This document shows, one piece after another, positions 19,988-29,186 of a stretch of 64,000 bases of DNA. The translations under genes and the position numbers were made by a program. The first letter of the stretch is position 1. The number at the start of each line of letters is the position of its first letter. The notes beneath the pieces are model-generated. The model ran no database searches and was not told the DNA's origin. It was given only the letters and a program-made list of their open reading frames with translations. Origin of the DNA: Crocinitomicaceae bacterium (GTDB lineage Bacteria > Bacteroidota > Bacteroidia > Flavobacteriales_D > Crocinitomicaceae); contig JADJYC010000016.1 in assembly GCA_016719925.1 (NCBI GenBank), forward strand, positions 9,144 to 73,143, given 5' to 3'.

Positions 19988-20096
19988 AATCTATAAAACA
20001 GTTATATTCAAAGCAATCTGGCCGGTTGTTAAAAGACGTAATAAATAGACAATTCTAATACAATGTTTCGTTTATCTATACAGATCTAGTCCAATT

Positions 20097-20151
20097 GGCA
20101 GTTTTACAGTTCAAAAAAAATTTCTTTATTCGAAAACCTTTTAAAACTGCC
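20097..20151. repeat. Inverted repeat GGCAGTTTTA / TAAAACTGCC
   Basis: Ten-bp perfect arms separated by 35 bp, in an AT-rich region without genes. Half of the arm (AAAACTGCC) recurs at 20321-20329 inside a smaller AACCAA/TTGGTT hairpin. Function unknown. Confidence 0.45.
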
Positions 20152-20400
20152 CTTGAAATTAAATAGAGATATACTGCCCCCTTTTCCCTATATTTCTATT
20201 GGAACAATGCACAATCATTAATCGAATTATAATGCCCCCAAAACATTTCTACAACATGTCACTTGTCCAGGAGTTCAAAATAAGCTCAATAAATAAAAGA
20301 CCTTTATTTTATGTTGAACCAAAACTGCCGTTTATTGGTTGTAATCCAATATTTTGTTGAAATTTTATAATTAAACCTTCTAATTTCTATTATTTGACCG

Positions 20401-20408
20401 TACCTTTG
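20401..20408 (+). promoter_or_regulatory. Bacteroidota -7 box (TACCTTTG) for the tetR operon
   Basis: Matches TAnnTTTG and is immediately followed by the TetR-type operator, so the expected transcription start lies inside the operator. No good -33 TTTG was seen at 19-21 bp spacing. Confidence 0.5.
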
Positions 20409-20410
20409 TT

Positions 20411-20428
20411 AGTAAGTACTCACATACT
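20411..20428 (+). promoter_or_regulatory. Probable TetR operator
   Basis: AGTAAGTACTCACATACT has imperfect dyad symmetry (AGTAnGT-N5-ACnTACT). It lies directly downstream of the -7 box and 25 bp before the tetR start, the standard place for autorepression. A near copy lies at 22808-22825. Confidence 0.6.
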
Positions 20429-20452
20429 ATATTGTACATAAACATCTTTGTT

Positions 20453-21040
20453 ATGAAAATATTTTCTGACAGACAAATTGAAATCATGCAGGCCGCTACG
20501 GTTCGAATTCATAAACACGGTATACAAGAACTGACCACAAAAAATCTGGCCGCCGACATTGGTCTCTCTGAGGCTGCGTTATACAGGCACTTCAAAAGCA
20601 AAAATGAAATTCTACTTGGTCTTTTGAACTATTTTATTTCAGACATGGAAAAAAGAGTGAAAACAATTGTTGAAGATGACAGACATACTTATGCTCAAAA
20701 ATTGAAAAATTTATTCGATTCGCAACTGAAGAGTTTTGTGCAAAATCCGGCCATTGTCAGCGTAATTTTTGCAGAAGGAATTTTTCAGAATAATAAAATA
20801 CTCAGTGCACGGGTATCATTCATGATGCAAACCATGCAAAAAACAATTGGCGCCTTGGTGAAAGAAGGTCAGAAGAATGGTACACTGCGCAAGTTGCCGG
20901 GCGAATCAGCAACTACCATCATCATCATGGGAAGTATGAGAATGACAGTATTGAAATGGAAACTTTCAGGACATAAGTCTGACCTGGTGAAAGATGGTAA
21001 AACGGTGCTGAACGGAATATTAAAATTGCTTGAAAAATGA
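20453..21040 (+). CDS. TetR/AcrR-family transcriptional regulator
   Basis: 195 aa from the ATG at 20453. An upstream in-frame ATG at 20432 lies beside the operator and is less likely. The N-terminal helix-turn-helix is clear: IRKHGIQELT-like segment, then KNLAADIGLSEAALYRHF and KSKNEILLGLL, the TetR_N signature. The C-terminal ligand-binding part is helical and includes a FAEGIFQNN segment. It is the first gene of a long same-strand run ending in a TolC/adaptor/RND efflux system, so it likely represses that run in response to a small molecule. The stop codon overlaps the next start (ATGA). Confidence 0.9.
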   Translation: MKIFSDRQIEIMQAATVRIHKHGIQELTTKNLAADIGLSEAALYRHFKSKNEILLGLLNYFISDMEKRVKTIVEDDRHTYAQKLKNLFDSQLKSFVQNPAIVSVIFAEGIFQNNKILSARVSFMMQTMQKTIGALVKEGQKNGTLRKLPGESATTIIIMGSMRMTVLKWKLSGHKSDLVKDGKTVLNGILKLLEK

Positions 21041-21459
21041 AAAATCTAAAGAACTATATCCGATATTTTTTAATTCTGGTTTTACTGGCCTTTGGTGGTT
21101 TGTCAATATTTCTTACTTCATCGGTAATTTTTGATTTGTTTGATATCAGGTCACGTGAAGGGAATTATGTTTTGTTCATTGTATATACCAATTTGATTTG
21201 TGGTTTGCTTTATATTGCTGCTGCCTTTGCGCTTTGGCGCAGTTCAAGGTTAGCAACAGTAATTCTCACTACCAGCACTGTTCTGCTGATACTGGGATTG
21301 GGGGGGTTATTTTTGCATATAAATTCAGGTGGCATCTATGAGAAAAAAACATTGGGCGCTATGTTCTTCCGTACGGCTATAACTGCAATTTTTCTTATCG
21401 TCAGCTATTTTGTTTTAAATAATAAATCAAGAAATACAAATACTCAATTATCCAATTAA
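21037..21459 (+). CDS. Four-helix integral membrane protein of unknown function
   Basis: 140 aa with four hydrophobic segments: near residues 9-31, 43-63, 75-93 and 107-125. No catalytic motif is visible. The start overlaps the tetR stop by 4 bp, which indicates translational coupling. It lies 2 bp before a cytochrome c gene and belongs to the TetR-controlled run. Confidence 0.7.
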   Translation: MKNLKNYIRYFLILVLLAFGGLSIFLTSSVIFDLFDIRSREGNYVLFIVYTNLICGLLYIAAAFALWRSSRLATVILTTSTVLLILGLGGLFLHINSGGIYEKKTLGAMFFRTAITAIFLIVSYFVLNNKSRNTNTQLSN

Positions 21460-21461
21460 CT

Positions 21462-21938
21462 ATGAAAAAACTTCTCAAGTATCCTTTATTTTTTGTTAGC
21501 GGTCTTTTACTCGTGGGAAGTGCATTTATACTGCCGGATAAGAACGCAACCCCATTTCAGCCAAATGTACAAGCAAGTGATAAGATTCAAGATATCATGA
21601 CTCTGATTGACACGCGTTGTTTTGTTTGTCATAATCCTGATATGAAGACAGAAAACAGGCTTGCGCCTCCGATGTATATGGTGCGAAGTCACTATTACAA
21701 TGATACAATTTCAAGAGAAAACTTTATTGAGCAAATGACTGTTTTTGCTTTGAAACCTGATCTTGAAAAATCTGTGATGCCGGGTGCTGTGAGAAATTTT
21801 GGATTGATGCCTCAATCAAGTTTTGATGAAAATGAAGTCCGTCTAATAGCAGGATATATTTATGATACTGATTTGCAATCTGACGCCTGGTTCAAATCAT
21901 GGAAAAAATTCAAAAAGGCGCAACTAAAATCAAAATAA
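21462..21938 (+). CDS. Haem-binding periplasmic protein, cytochrome c type
   Basis: 158 aa. The N-terminal signal segment (KYPLFFVSGLLLVGSAFIL) is followed by a single haem-attachment motif CFVCH near residue 53 in the context IDTRCFVCHNPDMKTENRLAPPMY. This resembles the short haem-binding-domain proteins of Bacteroidota; the later Met residues (MPGAVRNFGLMPQSSF) may supply an axial ligand. The location is the periplasm. It lies in the TetR-led run, 5 bp before the DUF302 gene. Confidence 0.8.
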   Translation: MKKLLKYPLFFVSGLLLVGSAFILPDKNATPFQPNVQASDKIQDIMTLIDTRCFVCHNPDMKTENRLAPPMYMVRSHYYNDTISRENFIEQMTVFALKPDLEKSVMPGAVRNFGLMPQSSFDENEVRLIAGYIYDTDLQSDAWFKSWKKFKKAQLKSK

Positions 21939-21943
21939 CTTAT

Positions 21944-22333
21944 ATGGAATACTATAATTCAAAACGAATTGCGAAAACTGATTTCGCAACATTGCGCACT
22001 CAAGTTGAGGCAGCATTAAAGACAGAAGGTTTCGGTGTACTGACTGAAATTGATATTCAAGCCACCATGAAAAAGAAACTGGATAAAGATTATTTGCCGC
22101 ATGTTATTTTGGGCGCATGTAATCCTGTCTATGCTGATAAGGTGTTGAGTATTGATCCGCACATCAGTACGTTACTCCCTTGTAATGTCACAATCAGACA
22201 AGTTGAAAATGGTGATCTGGAAGTGTGTACCATCAATGCTGATGCTGCTATGAGCAGTATTGGAAATGATGCCATCGCAGTTCACGCCGCTGAAATTCAA
22301 GAAAAATTAATGCGAGTATTAAATCAAATTTAA
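21944..22333 (+). CDS. DUF302 domain protein
   Basis: 129 aa from the ATG at 21944; longer in-frame reading overlaps the cytochrome gene and is not needed. The DUF302 pattern is visible: an N-terminal strand with GFGVLTEIDIQATMKKKL, then PHVILGACNPVYADKVLSID, ISTLLPCNVTIRQ and the C-terminal LEVCTINADAAM. The family is small and cytoplasmic, with a conserved Cys-Asn-Pro site; its biochemical role is not settled. It often accompanies sulfur/redox or metal stress genes, which matches its OsmC and cytochrome neighbours here. Confidence 0.85.
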   Translation: MEYYNSKRIAKTDFATLRTQVEAALKTEGFGVLTEIDIQATMKKKLDKDYLPHVILGACNPVYADKVLSIDPHISTLLPCNVTIRQVENGDLEVCTINADAAMSSIGNDAIAVHAAEIQEKLMRVLNQI

Positions 22334-22338
22334 CGGGT

Positions 22339-22770
22339 ATGGAAAAACATATTTATCATCTGAATCTTTCTTGGAAAGAGGGTAAGGTTGGACAAATCAG
22401 CTCACCCGAATTACCTGAAAAAATTACTGTTGCAACTCCACCAGAATTTGAAAAGGGCGTAGCAGGTATCTGGTCCCCTGAACATTTATTTACCGCATCA
22501 GTGCAGAGTTGTTTCATGACTACTTTTCTTGCTGTTGCAGAATATTCAAAATTGGATTTCAAGGAATTCTCCTGCAGGGCAGAAGGGGTACTTGAAAAAG
22601 CAGATGGAAAATATCTGATGACAGAAGTAATCTTATATCCACGTTTGGTCATTGCTTCTGAAGACAAAAAAGAAAAAGCACAACGCATTCTTGAAAAATC
22701 TGAAGCAGCGTGTCTGATTTCTAATTCAATAAAAACAAAAGTATCATTGAAAGCTGATGTGGTTGTTTAA
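22339..22770 (+). CDS. OsmC/Ohr-family protein
   Basis: 143 aa, the usual OsmC size. The two conserved Cys are present: VQSCFMTTFLAVAEYSKL near residue 59 and SEAACLISNSIKTKV near residue 126. Members reduce organic hydroperoxides with the cysteine pair in the cytoplasm. It lies 6 bp after the DUF302 gene and 30 bp before the tolC gene. Intact frame. Confidence 0.87.
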   Translation: MEKHIYHLNLSWKEGKVGQISSPELPEKITVATPPEFEKGVAGIWSPEHLFTASVQSCFMTTFLAVAEYSKLDFKEFSCRAEGVLEKADGKYLMTEVILYPRLVIASEDKKEKAQRILEKSEAACLISNSIKTKVSLKADVVV

Positions 22771-22799
22771 CAACCGTATCCGTTCAAATTTTTTTAACT

Positions 22800-24125
22800 A
22801 TGAAGTTAGTGAACACTCACATACTAATATTGTTTTTCCTGAATTCATTTTCCGGATTTTCACAGCAGGATATTTGGTCATTGGATCGCTGTCTTGACAG
22901 CGCACGCGTGAATAATCTTAAACTGCGCATAGCCGAAAATCAACAGACTATAATCAGTGAAAAGCATGACGAGGCGGTATCTGGTTTGTACCCTAAAATT
23001 GCTATTGCAGGTGATTATCGTTATTATACAAATCTGCCATATCAACTACTGCCACTTTCTGTTTTTGGCGGACCGGATGGTCTTTACAAAGAAACTCAGT
23101 TCGGTGTTCCGCATGTGATAAATGCAAATATTCAGTTTAACATGAACTTGTATAATCCACAAACTTACGGGGCAATTGAAGTGACAAACACCATGGAAGA
23201 AATTGCCGAAGTTCAATATCAGCGAACAGAGGAACAATTGTTCTTTGAAATTTCCAACCTCTTTTATAATGCGGTAATTATTCAATTTCAAATCCGTTTC
23301 ATTGATTCAAATTTGGTAAACGCCGGACAACTTTTAAATATTGTGACCTTGCTGCATGAGCAAAAAATGGTAAAGTCAACTGATGTAGATAAAATTAAAC
23401 TGCAAGTTTCACAGCTGGAACTGAATAAACAAAATGCAGCATCTAAGCAAACACAAATTCTCAATCAGTTGAAATTTCTGATGGGAATTTCTGACCAAAT
23501 TCAGTTAGTTGCTGATACCACGTTGAATTTGTTTCAACCTGAACCAGTGGTATTGAATGAAACCAATGATTTAAAATTGAACCGACTTTCAGGTGAAGTG
23601 CTTCAAACAGAATTACAAACTATTCGCAGAACAAGAATTCCAATGTTATCACTGTACGGAGTTTATGGAACAACCGGCTATGGATATACCGGAGATCCTC
23701 AGTCATTTCTTGATTTTTATCCGGTTGGCTATGCCGGTGTGCAATTAGTTTATCCCCTGTTTAACGGTTTTGCAATCAATCAAAAAATTGATCAGAAAGA
23801 ACTTGAAATTCAAAACAATCAGTATCAGCAGGAATTAATACATAAACAAACAAGCATGCAAGTTGACAACGCCATTTTGCAGAGAAGTATTGCGTACAAT
23901 ATGGTTCAATCTGCGCAAACTCAAATTCAACTTGGTGAAGAAATTTACAAACAAATAAAATTGCAATTCGAGCAAGAAACAGCAAGCCTTACTGAGGTAT
24001 TGCTGGCTGATCTTGCAGTGCGTGAATCACAGCAAATATTGATTAATGCAATTGTAGATTATTTCAAAGCAGATCTGGAGCTAAAAAAGTATCCGGCAAT
24101 TTTATTATTAAAGAATAGATTATGA
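22800..24125 (+). CDS. TolC-family outer membrane efflux protein
   Basis: 441 aa with a signal peptide (HILILFFLNSFSGFSQ). The two halves show the TolC repeat pattern of long amphipathic helices; the second half contains the typical LVYPLFNGFAINQKIDQKE segment. It forms the outer membrane channel of the tripartite pump with the adaptor and RND genes that follow; the stop overlaps the adaptor start (ATGA). The first codons contain a near copy of the TetR operator found upstream of tetR. Confidence 0.88.
   Translation: MKLVNTHILILFFLNSFSGFSQQDIWSLDRCLDSARVNNLKLRIAENQQTIISEKHDEAVSGLYPKIAIAGDYRYYTNLPYQLLPLSVFGGPDGLYKETQFGVPHVINANIQFNMNLYNPQTYGAIEVTNTMEEIAEVQYQRTEEQLFFEISNLFYNAVIIQFQIRFIDSNLVNAGQLLNIVTLLHEQKMVKSTDVDKIKLQVSQLELNKQNAASKQTQILNQLKFLMGISDQIQLVADTTLNLFQPEPVVLNETNDLKLNRLSGEVLQTELQTIRRTRIPMLSLYGVYGTTGYGYTGDPQSFLDFYPVGYAGVQLVYPLFNGFAINQKIDQKELEIQNNQYQQELIHKQTSMQVDNAILQRSIAYNMVQSAQTQIQLGEEIYKQIKLQFEQETASLTEVLLADLAVRESQQILINAIVDYFKADLELKKYPAILLLKNRL
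22808..22825 (+). promoter_or_regulatory. Second TetR-operator-like sequence inside the tolC start
   Basis: AGTGAACACTCACATACT matches 15 of 18 positions of the operator at 20411, including an identical 11-bp right half. It begins at the tolC start codon region, so binding could block a secondary promoter. It is less symmetric than the first copy. Confidence 0.35.
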
Positions 24126-25192
24126 AAACAAAACAATCAATCATTAAAAAATTGGTTTACGCTTTCATTGGAGTATTGCTGATTGCAATTACCGTGATTC
24201 AATTATTGCGCAATAAAGAGGTGTCGCAAGATAAGGTGTATGTCTATGATCGTACAAAGGCTGTTTCTGTTGAAGTGGATACTTTAATGAAAACCGCAAT
24301 ACAAGCTGAGCGTTCCTATTCAGGTACATTTGAGCCCTGGCGAGAAACAAAAATCAATGCTGAGTTACAGGGAAATATAGTACAAATATTTTCTGAAACA
24401 GGTGCTTTAGTAAAAAAAGGCTCTCCCTTAATTCAGCTTGATAATAGTTTATTAAAACTTCAGTTGGAGTCATCTGAAATTCAAATCAGCGGATTAGAAA
24501 ATGATATGGCGCGCTACACTATTCTGACACAAGGTGATGCAATTCAGGGAGTACAATTGGAGAAAACAGAATTGGCATTGAAAACAGCAAGAGTGCAAAA
24601 AGAAATACTTGAAACTCAAATTGCCAAAACAACTATTCGTGCGCCATTTGATGGAATTGTTACTGCAAAACTTACTGAAGTAGGATCTTTTGCAGCGCCG
24701 GGAGTTCCTCTGATACAACTCACCGATTTGACAAAAGCACGCTTCACCATTTTAATTCCGGAATCTGATTTAGCAAATTTTATTTTGAATGAAACATATC
24801 AAATCCATGCAGAAGTTTTTCCTGAAAGAACATTTGAAGGTAAAGTGATTCTGATTGGCAGTAAAGCAAATCCGGGAAACAGTTATCCGGTTCAATTTGA
24901 AATATCGAACACAAAAAATCTTGATATCAAAGCCGGAATGACAGGCAAGGTGATTATAAATAATGATTTGAATGGTGAAGGATTTCTTATTCCAAATGAA
25001 GCGTTGATAGGCAAATCTAATGACTATTCTGTTTATTTAATTAAAAATGGAAAAGCCGTTTTAACCCACGTGTTTACCAATGGCAGAGTGAAAAATAATA
25101 CCGTTGTTACCGGTGGAGTTTCAGAAGGTGATATTGTAGTGACACGTGGTATTGTAAATCTATTTGATGGTGCAACAGTTGAAATAAATTAG
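24122..25192 (+). CDS. RND efflux periplasmic adaptor (HlyD/MexA type)
   Basis: 356 aa. One N-terminal transmembrane/signal segment (LVYAFIGVLLIAITVIQLL) is followed by a lipoyl-like half (GTFEPWRETKINAELQGNIV), a helical hairpin, the second lipoyl half (TTIRAPFDGIVTAKLTEVGSF), and a beta-barrel/membrane-proximal domain ending with VVTRGIVNLFDGATVEI. It bridges the RND pump and the TolC channel in the periplasm. It overlaps tolC by 4 bp and precedes the pump gene by 3 bp. Confidence 0.9.
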   Translation: MKTKQSIIKKLVYAFIGVLLIAITVIQLLRNKEVSQDKVYVYDRTKAVSVEVDTLMKTAIQAERSYSGTFEPWRETKINAELQGNIVQIFSETGALVKKGSPLIQLDNSLLKLQLESSEIQISGLENDMARYTILTQGDAIQGVQLEKTELALKTARVQKEILETQIAKTTIRAPFDGIVTAKLTEVGSFAAPGVPLIQLTDLTKARFTILIPESDLANFILNETYQIHAEVFPERTFEGKVILIGSKANPGNSYPVQFEISNTKNLDIKAGMTGKVIINNDLNGEGFLIPNEALIGKSNDYSVYLIKNGKAVLTHVFTNGRVKNNTVVTGGVSEGDIVVTRGIVNLFDGATVEIN

Positions 25193-25195
25193 GTT

Positions 25196-28167
25196 ATGAA
25201 TCTGACAGATATTTCTATAAAAAGACCCTCACTGATCATTGTAATGTTCAGTGTATTCACCCTGCTTGGTGTGATTGGGTTCATGAACCTGAGCTATGAA
25301 TTAATGCCGGATTTTAATCAGCCGGTTGTTGTGATCCGGACTATTTATCCGGGTGCTGAACCTGAAGAAGTAGAAAGTTCAGTTTCAAAAAAAATTGAGG
25401 ATGCTTTATCTAATCTTGAAGGAGTTGATTTTGTCGTTACTAAATCAATGCCCAACGCTTCAGTACTTATTGTCAACCTGAAATACGGTACAGATCTGGA
25501 TAAAACCATGCAGGATGCGCAGCGCTTTATTGATAATATCAGAAAAGATTTACCTGCAGATATTCAAAGTCCGGTGATGAGCAAAGTTTCACCCAATGAT
25601 TTGCCCATGATGTCAGTGAGTGTAACAAGTAATTTGAATGGCGCTGATTTTTATCAACAGTTAAAAGAAGACATTCTTCCACAAATTCAGCAGATAAAAG
25701 GTGTTGCAGAAATAACCGTTTTAGGGGCAGAAGAACGTGAGATTCAGGTTTTGGTTGATCAGGATAAACTGAGATATTACAAAGTGAGTATGCAGCAGGT
25801 GGTTGAGGCAATTAACCGCTCAGGGTTGGATATTCCGGCCGGAAAAGTTGAGTCTGATCATACAAGTAATTCTGTTCGGTATATTGGTAAATTTTCATCC
25901 ATAGAAGATATTCAGAACGTGATGGTCTCTATGCCTGTTCCGGGTAGTCCGGTATATGTAAAAGATGTTGCTGTTGTTGAAGATCATGTTGCTGATCAAA
26001 CTTCTTACAGTCGGTACAATGGTCAGGCAGGAATTGGATTACTCATCAAAAAGCAAGGTGATGCAAATGCCGTAGATGTTTCATCTGCAATTCGTGATAA
26101 ATTTAAAGAGATTGAATTACAAAACACATCAGCTGATATGCATTTTATTATTGCAGATGATAGTACGGATAATACCATTGCTGCAGTTAATTCTGTTGTT
26201 GAAGATTTGATTCTTGCCGTTATTCTGGTATCTGTTGTGATGTTGCTTTTTTTGAGAAGCTTCAGAAATTCACTCATTGTATTAATTGCAATTCCAACTT
26301 CGCTATGGGTAAAGAAAAACGTACAGCCGCAATGGACGGCAGAATGGAGATTGGTTTTTCTGCTTTGTCTATTACGCTGGTTGATGTGGTAGTTTTTTTA
26401 CCCATTTTATTTCTTCAGGTTTTTGTAGCTGATATGCTTAAGCAATTTTCAGTTGTTGTAATTACCTCTACCATGACAAGTCTGTTAGTTGGCTTCACAT
26501 TTACTCCCTGGTTAGCATCACGAATTGGGAAAAAAGAAGATCTGAGACCAACAAATTTCTTCAACAAGTTTTTACTTTGGTTTGAGCATCAGTTAGAAAA
26601 ATTCACAAACGGTTATGGTAATGTTTTGAAGTGGACACTCAATCACAAATTGATTTTTGGGGGCATCCTTGTTTTTCTTTTTGTCATTACCGGTCTGATC
26701 ATGAAGCAAGGCATTATTGGCAAAGAATTAATTTCCACCGGTGATCAGGGAAAATTCAGATTGAGTCTTGAATACGATAAATCAATTTCGCTCGATGAGA
26801 ATTTATTCACATCAACTCAAGTAGAAAATTATCTCAATGATCAACCTGAAATACAAAGCGTATTCAGCAATATTGGCGGTCCCGGCACAGGTATTGAAAT
26901 TTGGGAGTGGGCGCCGCAAATAAAAACCGAATTTACCATTCAATTGATATCTGCTGAAGAGAGAAACCATCAGGCTAGGAAGAATATGCAAGTATTGAGA
27001 GAAAATATGCAACATCAATTTCCGGGAATTAATTTTTCAATGGCAAGTCTTGGTTTGATTCCAAGATCAGCACCTATTGAAATAACGCTGAGCGGACCTG
27101 ATGAAGCGGAGTTAATGCTGACAGCACAAAATTTAAAAACAGCTATTGAAAATATTCCGGGATCAGATAATGTACAACTTTCTGTTGAGGAAGGAAATCC
27201 TGAATACCGTGTGATACCGGATAAAGATAGAATGCAGCGATTTGGTTTAAACAGTGCTTATACCGGTTTTAATTTACGCACAGCGTTAACAGGTAATGAT
27301 CAGGCGACGCTGACAGAAAATGGTGATGAATATCCGGTGCGTATTTGGTATAGTCAATTTGATCGCAGCAATCCTGATGACATTGAAAATATTACTGTCA
27401 TTAACCCAATGGGTATTCCGGTTGAGTTGAGACAATTTGCTGATGTTGTACAAGAAAATTCCCCTTCTATGCTTGAGAGAAAAGACAGACAACTGGCTGT
27501 AACACTAACATCGGATGCGCTGGGTCGTCCTTCAGGTTCTGTTGCAGATGAGGTGATTGCCTACATCAATGAAAATCCGTTACCGCAGGGTACAAGTATG
27601 ACATGGGGAAGTGATATCAAAAGACAACAAGATAGTTTTGGTGCTTTAGGTTCTGTTTTGGCTATTTCATTTCTGCTGATCTATTTAATTATGGTAGCGC
27701 TTTATGATAGTTTTATTTACCCTTTTGTCGTTCTGTTTTCTATTCCTGTTGCAGTGATTGGTGCTTTTCTTGCACTCAATCTAACCATGAATCATCTCAG
27801 TCTGTTTGCTCTTTTAGGTTTAATTATGTTGATGGGATTAGTAGTGAAAAATGCTATTTTAATTGTTGACTTTACTAATCAACTCAAAGCCGGAGGCATG
27901 CATTACAAAGAAGCATTAATAGTTGCCGGTAAAGGCAGAATGAGACCCATTCTGATGACAACACTTTCCATGGTGATTGGTATGTTGCCAATTGCCATGG
28001 CAAGCGGAACAGCGGCAGAATGGAAAAATGGGTTGGCATGGGTGATTATCGGCGGTTTGATGTCTTCGTTAATTTTAACTGTTTTTCTGGTGCCGGTTGT
28101 ATATTATCTTGTTGACAGCGTAAAAGAAAAGTTTTCACGTACTCCTCAAATTCAAACTGCCTCGTAA
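25196..28167 (+). pseudogene. RND efflux permease with an internal deletion and frame break
   Basis: The N-terminal part (25196 to about 26303) has the RND start (ISIKRPSLIIVMFSVFTLLG), porter domains and TM2-TM3 up to LIVLIAIPTS. The downstream part resumes in another frame at MGKEKRTAAMDGRMEIGFSA and continues through to the C-terminal TMs. In relatives these two points are separated by roughly 45 residues, which hold TM4 with the VDDxIVVLEN proton-relay aspartates. That segment is absent here, so the protein as written could not pump. Either a real deletion has killed the gene or an assembly collapse removed about 140 bp. It closes the TolC/adaptor/pump operon. Confidence 0.85.
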
Positions 28168-28234
28168 GATATTGTTAATGATCCAACCTCACAGACGTAT
28201 GACCTATCTCATTTTTAAAGCAGATGTTGTTCTG

Positions 28235-28242
28235 TAATTTTG
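28235..28242 (+). promoter_or_regulatory. Bacteroidota -7 box (TAATTTTG)
   Basis: Exact TAnnTTTG match located 9 bp before the GTG at 28251. It implies that translation begins at that GTG rather than at the ATG at 28224, which lies upstream of the box. Confidence 0.45.
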
Positions 28243-28250
28243 TACTTAAC

Positions 28251-28619
28251 GTGAAAAAAATATTCAGCATATTGATCCTATCCAGCATCTTGATTTCTAC
28301 CGGAAGTCAGTCGATGATATTTTTTCATTATCTGCTTAATAAGGCTGAAATCACAGAAAAATACTGCGTGAATAAAAACAAGCCTGAAAAAAAATGTCAC
28401 GGTCAATGTCATGTCAACAAGCAGATAAAGCAAGTTGAAGAACAAGATAAAACTCCTGTTAACCCGTTAAAAGAAAAGGTTGAATTGCAACTTTTTAAAC
28501 AAGATCAAAAGGAATTCAATTTTAATAAACATCTTGTTTCAGACAATCATTTTTACGCTTATCAGGCAATTATTTCAGACAGACATATTCCGCCAGTTGA
28601 TCATCCTCCGTTGATTTAA
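28251..28619 (+). CDS. Short exported Cys/His-containing protein linked to the efflux operon
   Basis: 122 aa from GTG 28251, chosen because a -7 box lies just upstream and the signal peptide (KKIFSILILSSILISTGSQ) then starts at residue 2. The mature part has YCVNKNKPEKKCHGQCHVNKQ, a Cys-rich motif that could bind a metal, then a charged stretch and a C-terminal DRHIPPVDHPP. Similar short proteins accompany metal-handling clusters in Bacteroidota. It follows the RND gene by about 80 bp. Function unknown. Confidence 0.65.
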   Translation: MKKIFSILILSSILISTGSQSMIFFHYLLNKAEITEKYCVNKNKPEKKCHGQCHVNKQIKQVEEQDKTPVNPLKEKVELQLFKQDQKEFNFNKHLVSDNHFYAYQAIISDRHIPPVDHPPLI

Positions 28620-28645
28620 AATTCATTTTTCTTGAATTATTCTGA

Positions 28646-28660
28646 GCGCTCATTGAGCGC
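28646..28660. repeat. Perfect palindrome GCGCTCA-T-TGAGCGC
   Basis: Seven-bp perfect arms around one base, 27 bp after the preceding stop codon. There is no T run, so it is a poor intrinsic terminator; it may be an operator for the cytochrome group downstream. Confidence 0.35.
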
Positions 28661-28797
28661 AGATGTGTTGTGTAAACATACATGATTTGCATTTTCGATT
28701 GCCAGAATGATTTCCTGAGAATGTATGCGCTTTGATCAAATCTGAAATCAGAGTCAAGGTGAGATCAATTATTTCTTGAATAAAAAAATTAAATCGT

Positions 28798-29178
28798 ATG
28801 ATGCATTTATGGATGCTTCTGTCCTGGCACGTTATAACGGCAGGTGATCAGGAGCCTTGGGTTGCGCCTGAGAATTCAGCTCAGGTAAAAAATCCGGTAG
28901 AAGCCGGAACAAAATCTTTACAAACAGGAAAAAAAATATATACCAGTTTTTGCTGGTCATGTCATGGAACTACCGGCATGGGTGATGGTCCTGCAGGTGC
29001 GGGAATGGTTCCAAAACCTGCTGCGTTCACTACGTCTGAATTTCAGAATCAAACCGACGGAGCAATTTTCTGGAAAATATCTGAAGGACGCGGCAACATG
29101 ACTTCATACAAATCAGTGCTTACATCAAATGAAAGATGGAGCGTTGTTAATTATTTACGCACACTTAAAACAGAATAG
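28798..29178 (+). CDS. Monohaem c-type cytochrome
   Basis: 126 aa. A short N-terminal hydrophobic segment is followed by haem-binding CWSCHGTTGMGDGPAG near residue 52 and a distal Met in GRGNMTSYKSVL near residue 100. This is the class I cytochrome c pattern. It is periplasmic or membrane-attached and moves electrons between respiratory components. It begins a five-gene group that continues with a beta-barrel protein and two lipoproteins with haem-type motifs. Confidence 0.85.
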   Translation: MMHLWMLLSWHVITAGDQEPWVAPENSAQVKNPVEAGTKSLQTGKKIYTSFCWSCHGTTGMGDGPAGAGMVPKPAAFTTSEFQNQTDGAIFWKISEGRGNMTSYKSVLTSNERWSVVNYLRTLKTE

Positions 29179-29186
29179 GAGGAAAT

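Larger units (their letters stand above)
19988..20452. other. 465-bp intergenic region upstream of the TetR operon
   Basis: No gene supported. It holds a 10-bp inverted repeat (20097-20106 and 20142-20151), a third copy of AAAACTGCC at 20321, and the promoter/operator of the tetR gene at its right end (20401-20428). Confidence 0.5.

Noticed and set aside
28224..28250. ATG at 28224 as start of the Cys/His-containing exported protein
   Set aside because: A -7 promoter box lies between it and the GTG at 28251, and the signal peptide begins at the GTG.
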